DNA of 6,975 nucleotides. It comes from SIG510 sp045540975 (lineage in GTDB: Bacteria; Bacillota; Clostridia; Oscillospirales; JAAYXM01). The notes beneath the pieces were generated by a model. That model had not been told where the DNA came from and ran no database searches. It saw only the letters and a program-made list of their open reading frames with translations. Shown piece by piece: positions 1-6,053 of the stretch. The translations under genes were made by a program, and so were the position numbers. Position 1 is the stretch's first letter; every line of letters begins with the position of its first letter. The stretch lies in assembly GCA_045540975.1 (NCBI GenBank), contig JAZQIE010000139.1, forward strand, positions 1 to 6,975, written 5' to 3'.

Positions 1-1628
1 CGTTCTAATGTACGGACACCCGCTTCTCTTGTGTAGCACTCAATCATGCGATAAATTGCGGCATCCTGAATGCGAAGCATCTTTTTGGTCACACCGTATT
101 TTTCCATTGCACGTCCAATCAAATGACGTTTTGCAATTTGGAACTTTTCCTCGGTGGTGTAGCTTGAAAGTTCAATCACTTCCATGCGGTCAAGAATCGG
201 ACGCGGAATGGTGTCGAGTGTGTTTGCGGTTGTGATAAAGAGGGTTTCTGACAAATCAAACGGCACTTCCAAGAAATGATCGCGGAAGGCATAGTTTTGC
301 TCGGAATCCAAGACTTCCAACATTGCCGCGGACGGATCACCGCGGAAATCCGAACTCATCTTATCGATTTCATCAAGTAGGATGACCGGATTCTTACTCT
401 TTGCCTGAATCATGGCATTCATGATACGGCCCGGCATCGCACCGATATAAGTTTTACGATGCCCTCGAATATCAGCCTCATCTCGCACACCGCCAAGCGA
501 CAAACGTGCAAAATTACGTCCCAAAGCCTCCGCAATGCTGCGGCCGATTGAAGTCTTACCGACACCCGGCGGTCCGACAAAGCAAAGGATTTGACCCTTT
601 ACATCATTTTTCAACTGACGTACAGATAAGATTTCGAGAATACGTTCTTTTACGCGTTCCATGCCGTAATGATCCGCATCCAAAACCTTCTTTGCGCGTT
701 CAATATCCGCACAATCCTCGGTGAGGTGATTCCACGGAAGCGCAAGGCAGGTATCCAGATAATTACGGATAACCGTACTTTCTGGCGAAGTATACTGCAT
801 TTTCGCGAGGCGTTCCGCCTCTTTCTTGAGTTTTGAGGAGGTTTCCTCATCCAGCCCAAGCTCGGCAATTTTCGCAAGATATCCTTCGGCTTCCGCTCGA
901 GGATCATCCTCTTCCCCAAGTTCGTTCTGGATTACGCGCATTTGTTCACGCAGATAGTAATCGCGCTGGTTTTTATCCATCTGCTCATGCACGTGCTCAT
1001 TGAGTTCGTTTTCAATCTCATAAACATTCGCATCTCGGCTGAGAATCTGACACACGCGCTGCAAACGTTTGAACGGGTGCAATTCTTCCAGCACAGACTG
1101 CTTATTGGTATAATCGGTCGGGATATTCTGCGCGATATAATCCGCAAGTTCTCCCAAATCGTCATTGGACAATACGTTAATCAGTGTATCAGGGGCAAGC
1201 TTCGGGGCAACATCCGCATACATACCGAACAAATCACGTGCAGATTGCAGGAGCGCCTGTTTTCTGACAGAACTGATTCGGGGATTCACCGCAGCACACG
1301 CCTCGATTTCACCGAGAAGATACGGGTCTGTCTGCATGATATTGTTGAGTTTTGCACGGTAAATACCCTCAACCAAAACACGGGTATTGTCACCGGGGAA
1401 TTTCAGAATCTGGCAGACTTTTACAACAGTACCGTAAGTATATAAATCGTCCATGACGGGTTTATCGGTCGCAATATCTTTCTGGGCGACCAAGAAAATA
1501 TTCTGGTTGTTTTTCATTGCAGTACGCAATGCCTGCAGTGAACGTTCGCGGCCCACGTCAAAGTGGAGCATCATTTTCGGGAATACAACCATTCCGCGCA
1601 ATGCCAATACCGGCATATATTCACTCAT
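1..1628 (-). CDS. lon: ATP-dependent protease Lon (3' end cut by window edge)
   Basis: Lon is a cytosolic AAA+ serine protease that unfolds and degrades misfolded and regulatory proteins. The frame is open from ATG 1626-1628 to the window edge, giving 542 residues of a protein that is usually about 780-820. The start is well placed: MSEYMPVLALRG is a typical Lon opening and AAAGGAGG lies 7 nt upstream. In order I see the N-terminal substrate-binding domain (about 1-200), a helical linker (about 200-300) and the AAA+ module. The latter has Walker A GPPGVGKT at residues 352-359, Walker B LLDEID with DEID at 419-422, the stretch RGDPSAAMLEVLD, a sensor-1 TTAN and an ILDRME arginine-finger segment. 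The readable part stops in the small AAA+ subdomain, at YTREAGVRTLE. The Ser-Lys protease domain would lie beyond the edge, so catalytic competence cannot be judged. It is the last visible gene of the clpP-clpX-lon run, 34 bp after clpX. Confidence 0.97.
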   Translation of the reverse strand, partial: MSEYMPVLALRGMVVFPKMMLHFDVGRERSLQALRTAMKNNQNIFLVAQKDIATDKPVMDDLYTYGTVVKVCQILKFPGDNTRVLVEGIYRAKLNNIMQTDPYLLGEIEACAAVNPRISSVRKQALLQSARDLFGMYADVAPKLAPDTLINVLSNDDLGELADYIAQNIPTDYTNKQSVLEELHPFKRLQRVCQILSRDANVYEIENELNEHVHEQMDKNQRDYYLREQMRVIQNELGEEDDPRAEAEGYLAKIAELGLDEETSSKLKKEAERLAKMQYTSPESTVIRNYLDTCLALPWNHLTEDCADIERAKKVLDADHYGMERVKERILEILSVRQLKNDVKGQILCFVGPPGVGKTSIGRSIAEALGRNFARLSLGGVRDEADIRGHRKTYIGAMPGRIMNAMIQAKSKNPVILLDEIDKMSSDFRGDPSAAMLEVLDSEQNYAFRDHFLEVPFDLSETLFITTANTLDTIPRPILDRMEVIELSSYTTEEKFQIAKRHLIGRAMEKYGVTKKMLRIQDAAIYRMIECYTREAGVRTLE

Positions 1629-1635
1629 TCTTTAT

Positions 1636-1643
1636 CCTCCTTT
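1636..1643 (-). promoter_or_regulatory. lon ribosome binding site
   Basis: On the minus strand this reads AAAGGAGG, 7 nt before the ATG at 1626-1628. It is a near-perfect anti-Shine-Dalgarno match and fixes the lon start. It lies in the 34-bp gap after the clpX stop; no separate promoter or terminator is visible there. Confidence 0.85.
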
Positions 1644-1662
1644 CGAGGGGTGTAAAACCGCG

Positions 1663-2883
1663 TCAGCAGGGAAACTTCTGCGGTTCCAAATGGTTTTTTA
1701 CACATTCCGCCGTCACAATAATTGTGTCGGTGGTTTCATCAGACGGGAGATCGAACATGATTTGAGTCATCAGCTGTTCCATAACCGCGCGCAGCCCACG
1801 TGCACCGATGCCGCGTTCGATTGCCTTATCCGCAATCACAGAAAGCGCTTCGTTTTCAAAATACAGTTCCACCGAATCCATCTCAAGCAATTTGCAATAC
1901 TGCTTGATGAGTGCATTCTTCGGCTCGGTCAAAATCTTAATCATTGCCTCTCGATCCAACGGACTAAGCGGCGCAATAACCGGAAGTCTGCCGACAAGCT
2001 CCGGAATGATGCCGAATTTTAAAAGGTCATGCGGTTGAATCTCCTGCATGAGTTCATCATTATCGGGTGTTTTTGCCTGATTGACATCAGTTCCGAAACC
2101 AATCTCATTTTTACGGATTCGGCGCTGAACAACCTTTTCGATGCCGTCAAACGCGCCGCCGCAAATAAACAAGATGTTTTTGGTGTCAATCTCGATGAAT
2201 TCCTGGTGCGGGTGCTTGCGGCCGCCCTGCGGAGGAACATTCGCAACTGTGCCTTCCAAAATCTTCAAGAGGGCTTGCTGGACACCTTCACCCGAAACGT
2301 CACGGGTAATGGATGTGTTTTCACTCTTACGCGCGATTTTATCAATTTCGTCGATGTAAATGATACCGCGTTCTGCGAGTGCGACATTGAAATCCGCCGC
2401 CTGCAACAAACGGAGAAGAATGTTCTCAACATCTTCACCGACATAACCCGCCTCGGTCAGAGTTGTTGCATCCGCGATTGCAAACGGGACCTGAAGCATC
2501 TTCGCAAGAGTACGGGCAAATAAGGTTTTGCCGCAACCGGTCGGTCCAATCATCAGAATATTGCTTTTCTCGAGTTCCGCACCGCTGGGAACCTCTTCCG
2601 CGAGTTCGCTTGTAATGCGCTTATAATGGTTATAAACCGCAACCGAAAGCTTCATTTTTGCAGATTCTTGCCCGACAATATACTCATCCAAGCCGTCATA
2701 CAGTTCCTGCGGCTTGAGGAGTGCGGACATCATCTCGCCGTTTGCAACGGCAACACGCTCGCGGCGCGCACGGCCCGGGGTTTTGCAAGCCTCGATGCAA
2801 TCGGGACAAACCGCGCCCAACGCCCCGGTATATGCCTGCTCAGCGGTTGATATTTCTTTTCCGCACTTGGTGCAAATCAGCAT
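1663..2883 (-). CDS. clpX: ClpX, ATPase subunit of the ClpXP protease
   Basis: ClpX is a hexameric AAA+ unfoldase that recognises substrates and threads them into ClpP. The product is 406 residues (family about 410-430). I chose ATG 2881-2883: it follows GGAGAG by 8 nt and puts the zinc-binding cysteines at residues 4, 7, 26 and 29. An in-frame TTG ten codons upstream overlaps the clpP end and has no binding site. Visible motifs are Walker A GPTGCGKT (113-120), pore-1 loop GYVG (146-149), Walker B with DEID (178-181), RKH loop (222-224), ClpP-docking loop IGF (261-263), arginine-finger segment ELVGRLP (R299) and sensor-2 GARGLR (360-365). All core motifs are present, so it should be an active partner of the adjacent ClpP. 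The N-terminal zinc domain is divergent: Cys spacing is normal (C-x2-C-x18-C-x2-C) but the usual LIxGPxxYIC stretch is missing. It starts 16 bp after clpP ends. Confidence 0.97.
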   Translation of the reverse strand: MLICTKCGKEISTAEQAYTGALGAVCPDCIEACKTPGRARRERVAVANGEMMSALLKPQELYDGLDEYIVGQESAKMKLSVAVYNHYKRITSELAEEVPSGAELEKSNILMIGPTGCGKTLFARTLAKMLQVPFAIADATTLTEAGYVGEDVENILLRLLQAADFNVALAERGIIYIDEIDKIARKSENTSITRDVSGEGVQQALLKILEGTVANVPPQGGRKHPHQEFIEIDTKNILFICGGAFDGIEKVVQRRIRKNEIGFGTDVNQAKTPDNDELMQEIQPHDLLKFGIIPELVGRLPVIAPLSPLDREAMIKILTEPKNALIKQYCKLLEMDSVELYFENEALSVIADKAIERGIGARGLRAVMEQLMTQIMFDLPSDETTDTIIVTAECVKNHLEPQKFPC

Positions 2884-2891
2884 CTTATATT

Positions 2892-2897
2892 CTCTCC
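2892..2897 (-). promoter_or_regulatory. clpX ribosome binding site
   Basis: The minus strand reads GGAGAG 8 nt before ATG 2881-2883, in the 16-bp gap after the clpP stop (2900-2902). It is weaker than the AAGGAGG sites of clpP and lon, but it supports this ATG over the upstream in-frame TTG at 2911-2913. Such close spacing suggests translational coupling to clpP. Confidence 0.7.
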
Positions 2898-2899
2898 AA

Positions 2900-3481
2900 T
2901 CAGCGTTTTTCAATCACGGCATCAATCAGACCGTACTGTCTCGCTTCTTCTGCGGACATAAAGTTATCGCGCTCGGTATCGCGTTCGATTTGTTCGAGCG
3001 GCTTGCCGGTAATGTCGGAAAGCATGGTGTTCAGATTCTTTTTGATGCGAATAATTCTGTCCGCATGAATCTTAATATCGGTTGCCTGACCCTGCATACC
3101 GGAAAGCGGCTGATGGATCATGATTTCCGCATTCGGCAATGCATACCGTTTCCCCGGTGCGCCCGCAGCAAGCAGAAACGCGCCCATAGATGCCGCCATA
3201 CCGATGCAGATGGTGGAAACATCACATTTGATGTACTGCATTGTGTCATAAATCGCCATACCCGCGGTGATGGAGCCACCCGGACTATTGATGTAAAAGT
3301 CAATCTTCTTGTCAGGATCTTGCGCTTCGAGATACAGCATCTGCGCAACCACAAGACTTGCGGTTACATCATTGACTTCATCGGAGAGAAAAATAATACG
3401 GTCATTGAGCAAGCGCGAAAAAATATCATATGCACGCTCACCACGATTGGTTTGCTCGATTACAGTAGGGACAAGACTCAT
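2900..3481 (-). CDS. clpP: ClpP, proteolytic subunit of the Clp protease
   Basis: ClpP is the self-compartmentalised serine peptidase (family S14) whose two stacked heptameric rings degrade substrates delivered by ClpX or another Clp ATPase. The protein is 193 residues, the normal length. The chosen start is ATG 3479-3481 (MSLVPTVIEQT, the usual Bacillota opening), 8 nt after AAGGAGG; a TTG six codons upstream lies within the ribosome binding region and is rejected. The catalytic triad is intact and at the same numbers as in B. subtilis ClpP: Ser98 in GMAASMG, His123 in MIHQP and Asp172 in ERDNF. The oxyanion stretch SPGGSITAG is also present. The close match suggests the ordinary housekeeping ClpP rather than a divergent ClpP2. 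It sits 145 bp after tig and 16 bp before clpX. Confidence 0.98.
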   Translation of the reverse strand: MSLVPTVIEQTNRGERAYDIFSRLLNDRIIFLSDEVNDVTASLVVAQMLYLEAQDPDKKIDFYINSPGGSITAGMAIYDTMQYIKCDVSTICIGMAASMGAFLLAAGAPGKRYALPNAEIMIHQPLSGMQGQATDIKIHADRIIRIKKNLNTMLSDITGKPLEQIERDTERDNFMSAEEARQYGLIDAVIEKR

Positions 3482-3489
3482 GGAAATAT

Positions 3490-3496
3490 CCTCCTT
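3490..3496 (-). promoter_or_regulatory. clpP ribosome binding site
   Basis: The minus strand reads AAGGAGG, 8 nt before ATG 3479-3481. It decides the clpP start against an in-frame TTG at 3497-3499 that lies just upstream of this site. Confidence 0.85.
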
Positions 3497-3518
3497 CAAG
3501 ATGTCATGTTACCAAACG

Positions 3519-3546
3519 GGCTGCCCCAATCGTAATCAGGACAGCC
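3519..3546 (-). other. Hairpin in the clpP leader
   Basis: On the minus strand GGCTGTCC (3539-3546) can pair with GGGCAGCC (3519-3526). This gives an 8-bp stem with one G-U pair and a 12-nt loop. It lies in the tig-clpP gap, 37 nt before the clpP start. The bases after it (CGTTTGGTAAC) are not a U-tract, so it does not look like an intrinsic terminator. It could be an mRNA-stabilising or processing element, a weak attenuator, or chance. Confidence 0.45.
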
Positions 3547-3563
3547 TCGCATGTCGTACAACC

Positions 3564-3576
3564 GGTAAGATTTACC
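3564..3576. other. Small perfect palindrome upstream of clpP
   Basis: GGTAA-GAT-TTACC is a perfect 5-bp inverted repeat with a 3-bp spacer, about 85 bp upstream of the clpP start. It is a candidate operator half-site pair, but it matches neither the CtsR heptad direct repeat nor CIRCE. An inverted repeat this short can arise by chance, so this is only a position to note. Confidence 0.25.
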
Positions 3577-3626
3577 TAAACCAATTATGTACAAAATATT
3601 TGCATTTTATTCCGACAAACAATTGA

Positions 3627-5201
3627 TTATTCAGCGTCTGCCTTCTTAGCGGTAGTTTTCTTTGCTGCAGGCTTCTTTTCCGCAGTACCATCTTCAGCCT
3701 TCTTGGTGGTAGTGGTTTTCTTTGCGGTGGAAGTAGTCTTCTTTGCAGCAGGTTTCTTCTCCGCAGTACCATCTTCAGCCTTCTTGGTGGTAGTGGTCTT
3801 CTTCGCGGTGGAAGTAGTCTTCTTTGCTGCAGGCTTCTTTTCCGCATCGTCAGCCTTTTCCTCTTCAGCCTTCTTAGCGGTAGTCTTCTTCTTTGCGGCG
3901 GGCTTCTTTGCAGCACCCGGAGCAACCAGATTTGCCTCAGAATTGTTGCGGATAAACTCGCTTGCCTTGATGGTCTTGAGATCCTGCAGCATTGCCTCGC
4001 GCGGGATATAGCCCTTTACACGCTCAACCGGCATGCTGTACTGTTCAGCAAGCTTGGTGTATTCTGCATCAATATCGCTATCGGTGATTTCAATGTTCTC
4101 TGCCTTGATGACAGCTTCCAGAGCCAGCATGACCTTGACCTGACGTTCAGCAGAGGTACGGAAGTTCTTGCGGAAGTCTTCCATGGTGGTGCCGGACATC
4201 TGCAGATAGCTGTCCATGGAGATGCCCTGAGACATCATGCGGTTTGCGAAGTCATCAACAATGCGGTCAAGCTGAGTCTCGATCATGACTTCCGGAATTT
4301 CAACTTCCATGTTTTCAATGATCTGGTCAAGAAGCTGTGCTTCAAAGCCTTCGTTTGCAGCCTGCTCACGGGACTCTGTCAGTTTTGCTTCAATGCTCTT
4401 CTTGAGTTCGTCAAGAGTGTCGAATTCGGAAACGTCTTTTGCAAATTCGTCATCCATTTCCGGCTCAACGGTTTCCTTAACTTCATGAACCTTGACCTTG
4501 AAGACAGCCGGCTTGCCTGCCAAATCTTCGGAATGGTACTCGGTCGGGAAAGTGACGTTGACGTCGATTTCAGCGCCTGCTTCAACGCCAATCAACTGAT
4601 CTTCAAAACCCGGAATGAACTGACCGGAGCCGAGCTGGAGACTGTGCTTTTCAGCCTTGCCGCCATCAAATGCAACACCGTCAACAAAGCCTTCGAAGTC
4701 GATGATAACGGTATCCTTTTCTTTTGCCGCACGCTCGACGGTAACCAAGCTGGATGCACGCATACGAAGATGGCTGAGTTCCATCTCAACATCCTCTGCG
4801 GTAACTTCAACCTTGATTTTGTCTGCCTTGAGGCCCTTGTATGCACCAAGTTTTGCTTCCGGCTTCACGGTAACAACTGCCTTGAAGACGAAGCCGTCAG
4901 TGTCCAAATCAACGATATCAACTTCAGCGCGGTCCACAGGTTCAAGACCGAGTTCGTCGATTGCCTGCTCATATGCAGCGGGATATGCGAAATTCAAAGC
5001 ATCCTCAACAAAAACATGCTCGCCGTACATACGCTCGATCATGCGGCGCGGTGCTTTGCCCTTGCGGAAGCCGGGCACTGTAATTTTGGAAACGTTCTTC
5101 TTATAAGAGCGATCCATTGCAGCATCAAACTCTGCCTTTTCGACTTGGATTTCAATTGAAACCTTGCCGTTTTCCAATTTCTCTGTAGACTTTACTTTCA
5201 T
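3627..5201 (-). CDS. tig: Trigger factor with a lysine-rich C-terminal tail
   Basis: Trigger factor is the ribosome-bound chaperone that meets nascent chains at the exit tunnel. The product is 524 residues, against about 425-435 in E. coli or B. subtilis. ATG 5199-5201 is chosen because GGAGG lies 7 nt upstream; an in-frame ATG ten codons earlier has no binding site. The N-terminal ribosome-docking domain (about 1-110) carries the signature GFRKGKAP at 44-51. An FKBP-type prolyl isomerase domain follows at about 155-240 (VIIDFEGFVDG, then the SGQFIPGFEDQLIG segment). The helical chaperone arms end near residue 427. From about residue 431 to the end there is a Lys/Ala/Thr/Pro tail: 30 Lys and 14 acidic residues in 94, no aromatic residues, and four KKPAAKK motifs (432-438, 455-461, 482-488, 509-515). 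The frame runs unbroken into the tail and ends at TAA. The body is a confident tig; the role of the tail is unknown, and nucleic-acid or rRNA binding is inference. Confidence 0.96.
   Translation of the reverse strand: MKVKSTEKLENGKVSIEIQVEKAEFDAAMDRSYKKNVSKITVPGFRKGKAPRRMIERMYGEHVFVEDALNFAYPAAYEQAIDELGLEPVDRAEVDIVDLDTDGFVFKAVVTVKPEAKLGAYKGLKADKIKVEVTAEDVEMELSHLRMRASSLVTVERAAKEKDTVIIDFEGFVDGVAFDGGKAEKHSLQLGSGQFIPGFEDQLIGVEAGAEIDVNVTFPTEYHSEDLAGKPAVFKVKVHEVKETVEPEMDDEFAKDVSEFDTLDELKKSIEAKLTESREQAANEGFEAQLLDQIIENMEVEIPEVMIETQLDRIVDDFANRMMSQGISMDSYLQMSGTTMEDFRKNFRTSAERQVKVMLALEAVIKAENIEITDSDIDAEYTKLAEQYSMPVERVKGYIPREAMLQDLKTIKASEFIRNNSEANLVAPGAAKKPAAKKKTTAKKAEEEKADDAEKKPAAKKTTSTAKKTTTTKKAEDGTAEKKPAAKKTTSTAKKTTTTKKAEDGTAEKKPAAKKTTAKKADAE
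3630..3845 (-). repeat. 81-bp tandem repeat coding the Tig tail
   Basis: Two full 81-bp units (3765-3845 and 3684-3764) and a partial third (3630-3683) lie head to tail in frame. Each full unit encodes 27 residues: AEKKPAAKKTTSTAKK followed by TTTTKKAEDGT. By my count the two full units differ at 5 of 81 bases, all silent, so the peptides are identical. The third copy keeps AEKKPAAKKTT and then changes to AKKADAE before the stop. A more diverged forerunner (AAKKPAAKKKTTAKKAEEE) lies just upstream at about 3855-3911. The pattern suggests a local in-frame duplication. Confidence 0.9.
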
Positions 5202-5208
5202 GTTGATT

Positions 5209-5213
5209 CCTCC
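5209..5213 (-). promoter_or_regulatory. tig ribosome binding site
   Basis: The minus strand reads GGAGG, 7 nt before ATG 5199-5201. This sets the tig start. The alternative ATG at 5229-5231 is preceded by AT-rich sequence with no Shine-Dalgarno match. Confidence 0.8.
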
Positions 5214-5259
5214 AGTAACTTTTACATCCATGTTATTCTAACAGAAAACAAATAAAAAT

Positions 5260-5288
5260 GCTATACCTTTTTCCACTTTTATTGATAA
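5260..5288 (-). promoter_or_regulatory. Possible sigma-70/sigma-A type promoter for tig
   Basis: In the 120-bp AT-rich gap between the phosphoesterase and tig, the minus strand has TTATCA (5283-5288), a 17-bp spacer and TATAGC (5260-5265). Each box matches 4 of 6 consensus bases. Transcription would start around 5250, leaving a leader of about 50 nt. The spacing is right but the boxes are weak, and an AT-rich gap will offer such matches by chance. No terminator hairpin for the preceding gene was seen, so readthrough is also possible. Confidence 0.3.
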
Positions 5289-5321
5289 TTTACAAGATTT
5301 TTATATTTTTCACCAAAAAAC

Positions 5322-6032
5322 TTAGCCAAAGGACTCAATACCACTGATCTTTTCGGGGATAAAATCCAGAAAATCCGCTGAAATCAAGTGATAAGAAACG
5401 CCTTTATGCACTCCGCGGAACGCGTATTGATGACTTGCGCCGTGGAGATGTCCGTAATAACAATGCGATACACCGTAGTCGGATAACATATCTGTCATCT
5501 CAACACAATCAAATCCGACACAGATTGGCGGATAGTGCAAAACCGCAACAAGCTGTTCCGCACCAAGTGCCTTCCCCGCTTTCAGCGATGCTTCGAGTCT
5601 TCCGAGTTCACGATTGTAAATCTTCTCGCTGTGTTCCTTGCGCTCTTCTTCAAAAAACCATCCGCGTGTTCCGCAAAGAGCGACCCCTTCGGTCAGGATT
5701 GCATCGTTGTGGAGAAACCCGATTCCGGAGATGCCGTTTTCGGCAAAAAAACGATTGCTTTTACTGACGGTTTCCCACCAATAATCGTGATTTCCTTTTA
5801 CAATGAGTTTTTTTCCCGGAAGTGATGCAATGAAACGGAAATCTTCGAGTGCCTCTTTCAGAGAAATTCCCCACGAAAGATCGCCTGCAAGAATTACGGT
5901 GTCTTCATCGCGAACGCGCGAAAAACCTGCCTTTAATCGTTCGGGATGGTTCTCCCAATTTGAACCAAAGATATCCATCGGCTTATCGGTTCCGAAAGAC
6001 AGGTGCAAATCACCGATCACATAGATTGCCAA
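5322..6032 (-). CDS. Calcineurin-like metallophosphoesterase
   Basis: This is a 236-residue, probably cytosolic member of the two-metal phosphoesterase superfamily (Pfam Metallophos type), resembling the bacterial 'predicted phosphohydrolase' group. Metal-site motifs appear in the canonical order: GDLH (Asp8, His10), AGDLSWG (Asp51), GNHDYWW (Asn81, His82), LHYPP (His166) and GHLHG (His195, His197). No signal peptide or membrane segment is evident. The substrate cannot be read from the sequence; phosphodiesters, nucleotides or phosphoproteins are all possible. The start must be TTG 6030-6032: the next in-frame Met is residue 19, which would remove Asp8 and His10, and a very strong AAAAAGGAGG lies 9 nt upstream of the TTG. 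It begins 21 bp after thrC ends, so the two are probably cotranscribed. It is followed by the 120-bp gap before tig. Confidence 0.9.
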   Translation of the reverse strand: MAIYVIGDLHLSFGTDKPMDIFGSNWENHPERLKAGFSRVRDEDTVILAGDLSWGISLKEALEDFRFIASLPGKKLIVKGNHDYWWETVSKSNRFFAENGISGIGFLHNDAILTEGVALCGTRGWFFEEERKEHSEKIYNRELGRLEASLKAGKALGAEQLVAVLHYPPICVGFDCVEMTDMLSDYGVSHCYYGHLHGASHQYAFRGVHKGVSYHLISADFLDFIPEKISGIESFG

Positions 6033-6041
6033 ACCGCACCG

Positions 6042-6051
6042 CCTCCTTTTT
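6042..6051 (-). promoter_or_regulatory. Ribosome binding site that fixes a TTG start
   Basis: The minus strand reads AAAAAGGAGG, 9 nt before TTG 6030-6032 and just after the thrC stop (6054-6056). It is among the strongest sites in the window and supports initiation at the non-ATG codon of the phosphoesterase. Confidence 0.8.
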
Positions 6052-6053
6052 GA

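Noticed and set aside
942..2022. Two plus-strand open frames (942-1445 and 1453-2022)
   Set aside because: They are antisense to lon and clpX, whose motifs are intact. The translations are Cys/His/Arg-rich and lack family features.
2884..2913. An upstream TTG start for clpX
   Set aside because: It overlaps the end of clpP, lacks a binding site and adds residues before the conserved zinc domain. ATG 2881-2883 fits better.
2714..3535. A 273-codon open frame on the plus strand
   Set aside because: It is antisense to clpP and the start of clpX, both certain genes. Its translation has no recognisable domain, and no good ribosome binding site was seen. It is a codon-bias shadow.
3482..3626. A CtsR or CIRCE operator upstream of clpP
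   Set aside because: By-eye reading of both strands found neither GGTCAAA-type direct repeats nor the long CIRCE inverted repeat. The short GGTAA/TTACC palindrome is not a match to either.
3591..3629. An intrinsic terminator directly after tig
   Set aside because: The sequence is AT-rich with only very short near-palindromes; there is no GC-rich stem followed by a T-run.
3572..3925. An Arg/Leu/Pro-rich repetitive frame on the minus strand
   Set aside because: It is an out-of-frame reading of the Tig tail repeat; the Lys/Ala/Thr frame continues directly from the Tig body and is the real one.
3703..4011. A Val/Phe-rich repetitive frame on the plus strand that looks membrane-like
   Set aside because: It is the antisense of Lys/Thr/Ala codons in the tig repeat, which automatically gives Phe/Val/Ala-rich sequence. 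No start context supports it.
4485..5159. A 224-codon open frame on the plus strand
   Set aside because: It lies entirely antisense to the tig body, with no recognisable domain; a shadow frame.
5199..5231. An upstream in-frame ATG for tig (5229-5231), ten codons longer
   Set aside because: There is no Shine-Dalgarno sequence before it, while the downstream ATG has GGAGG at 7 nt and matches the usual Tig N-terminus.
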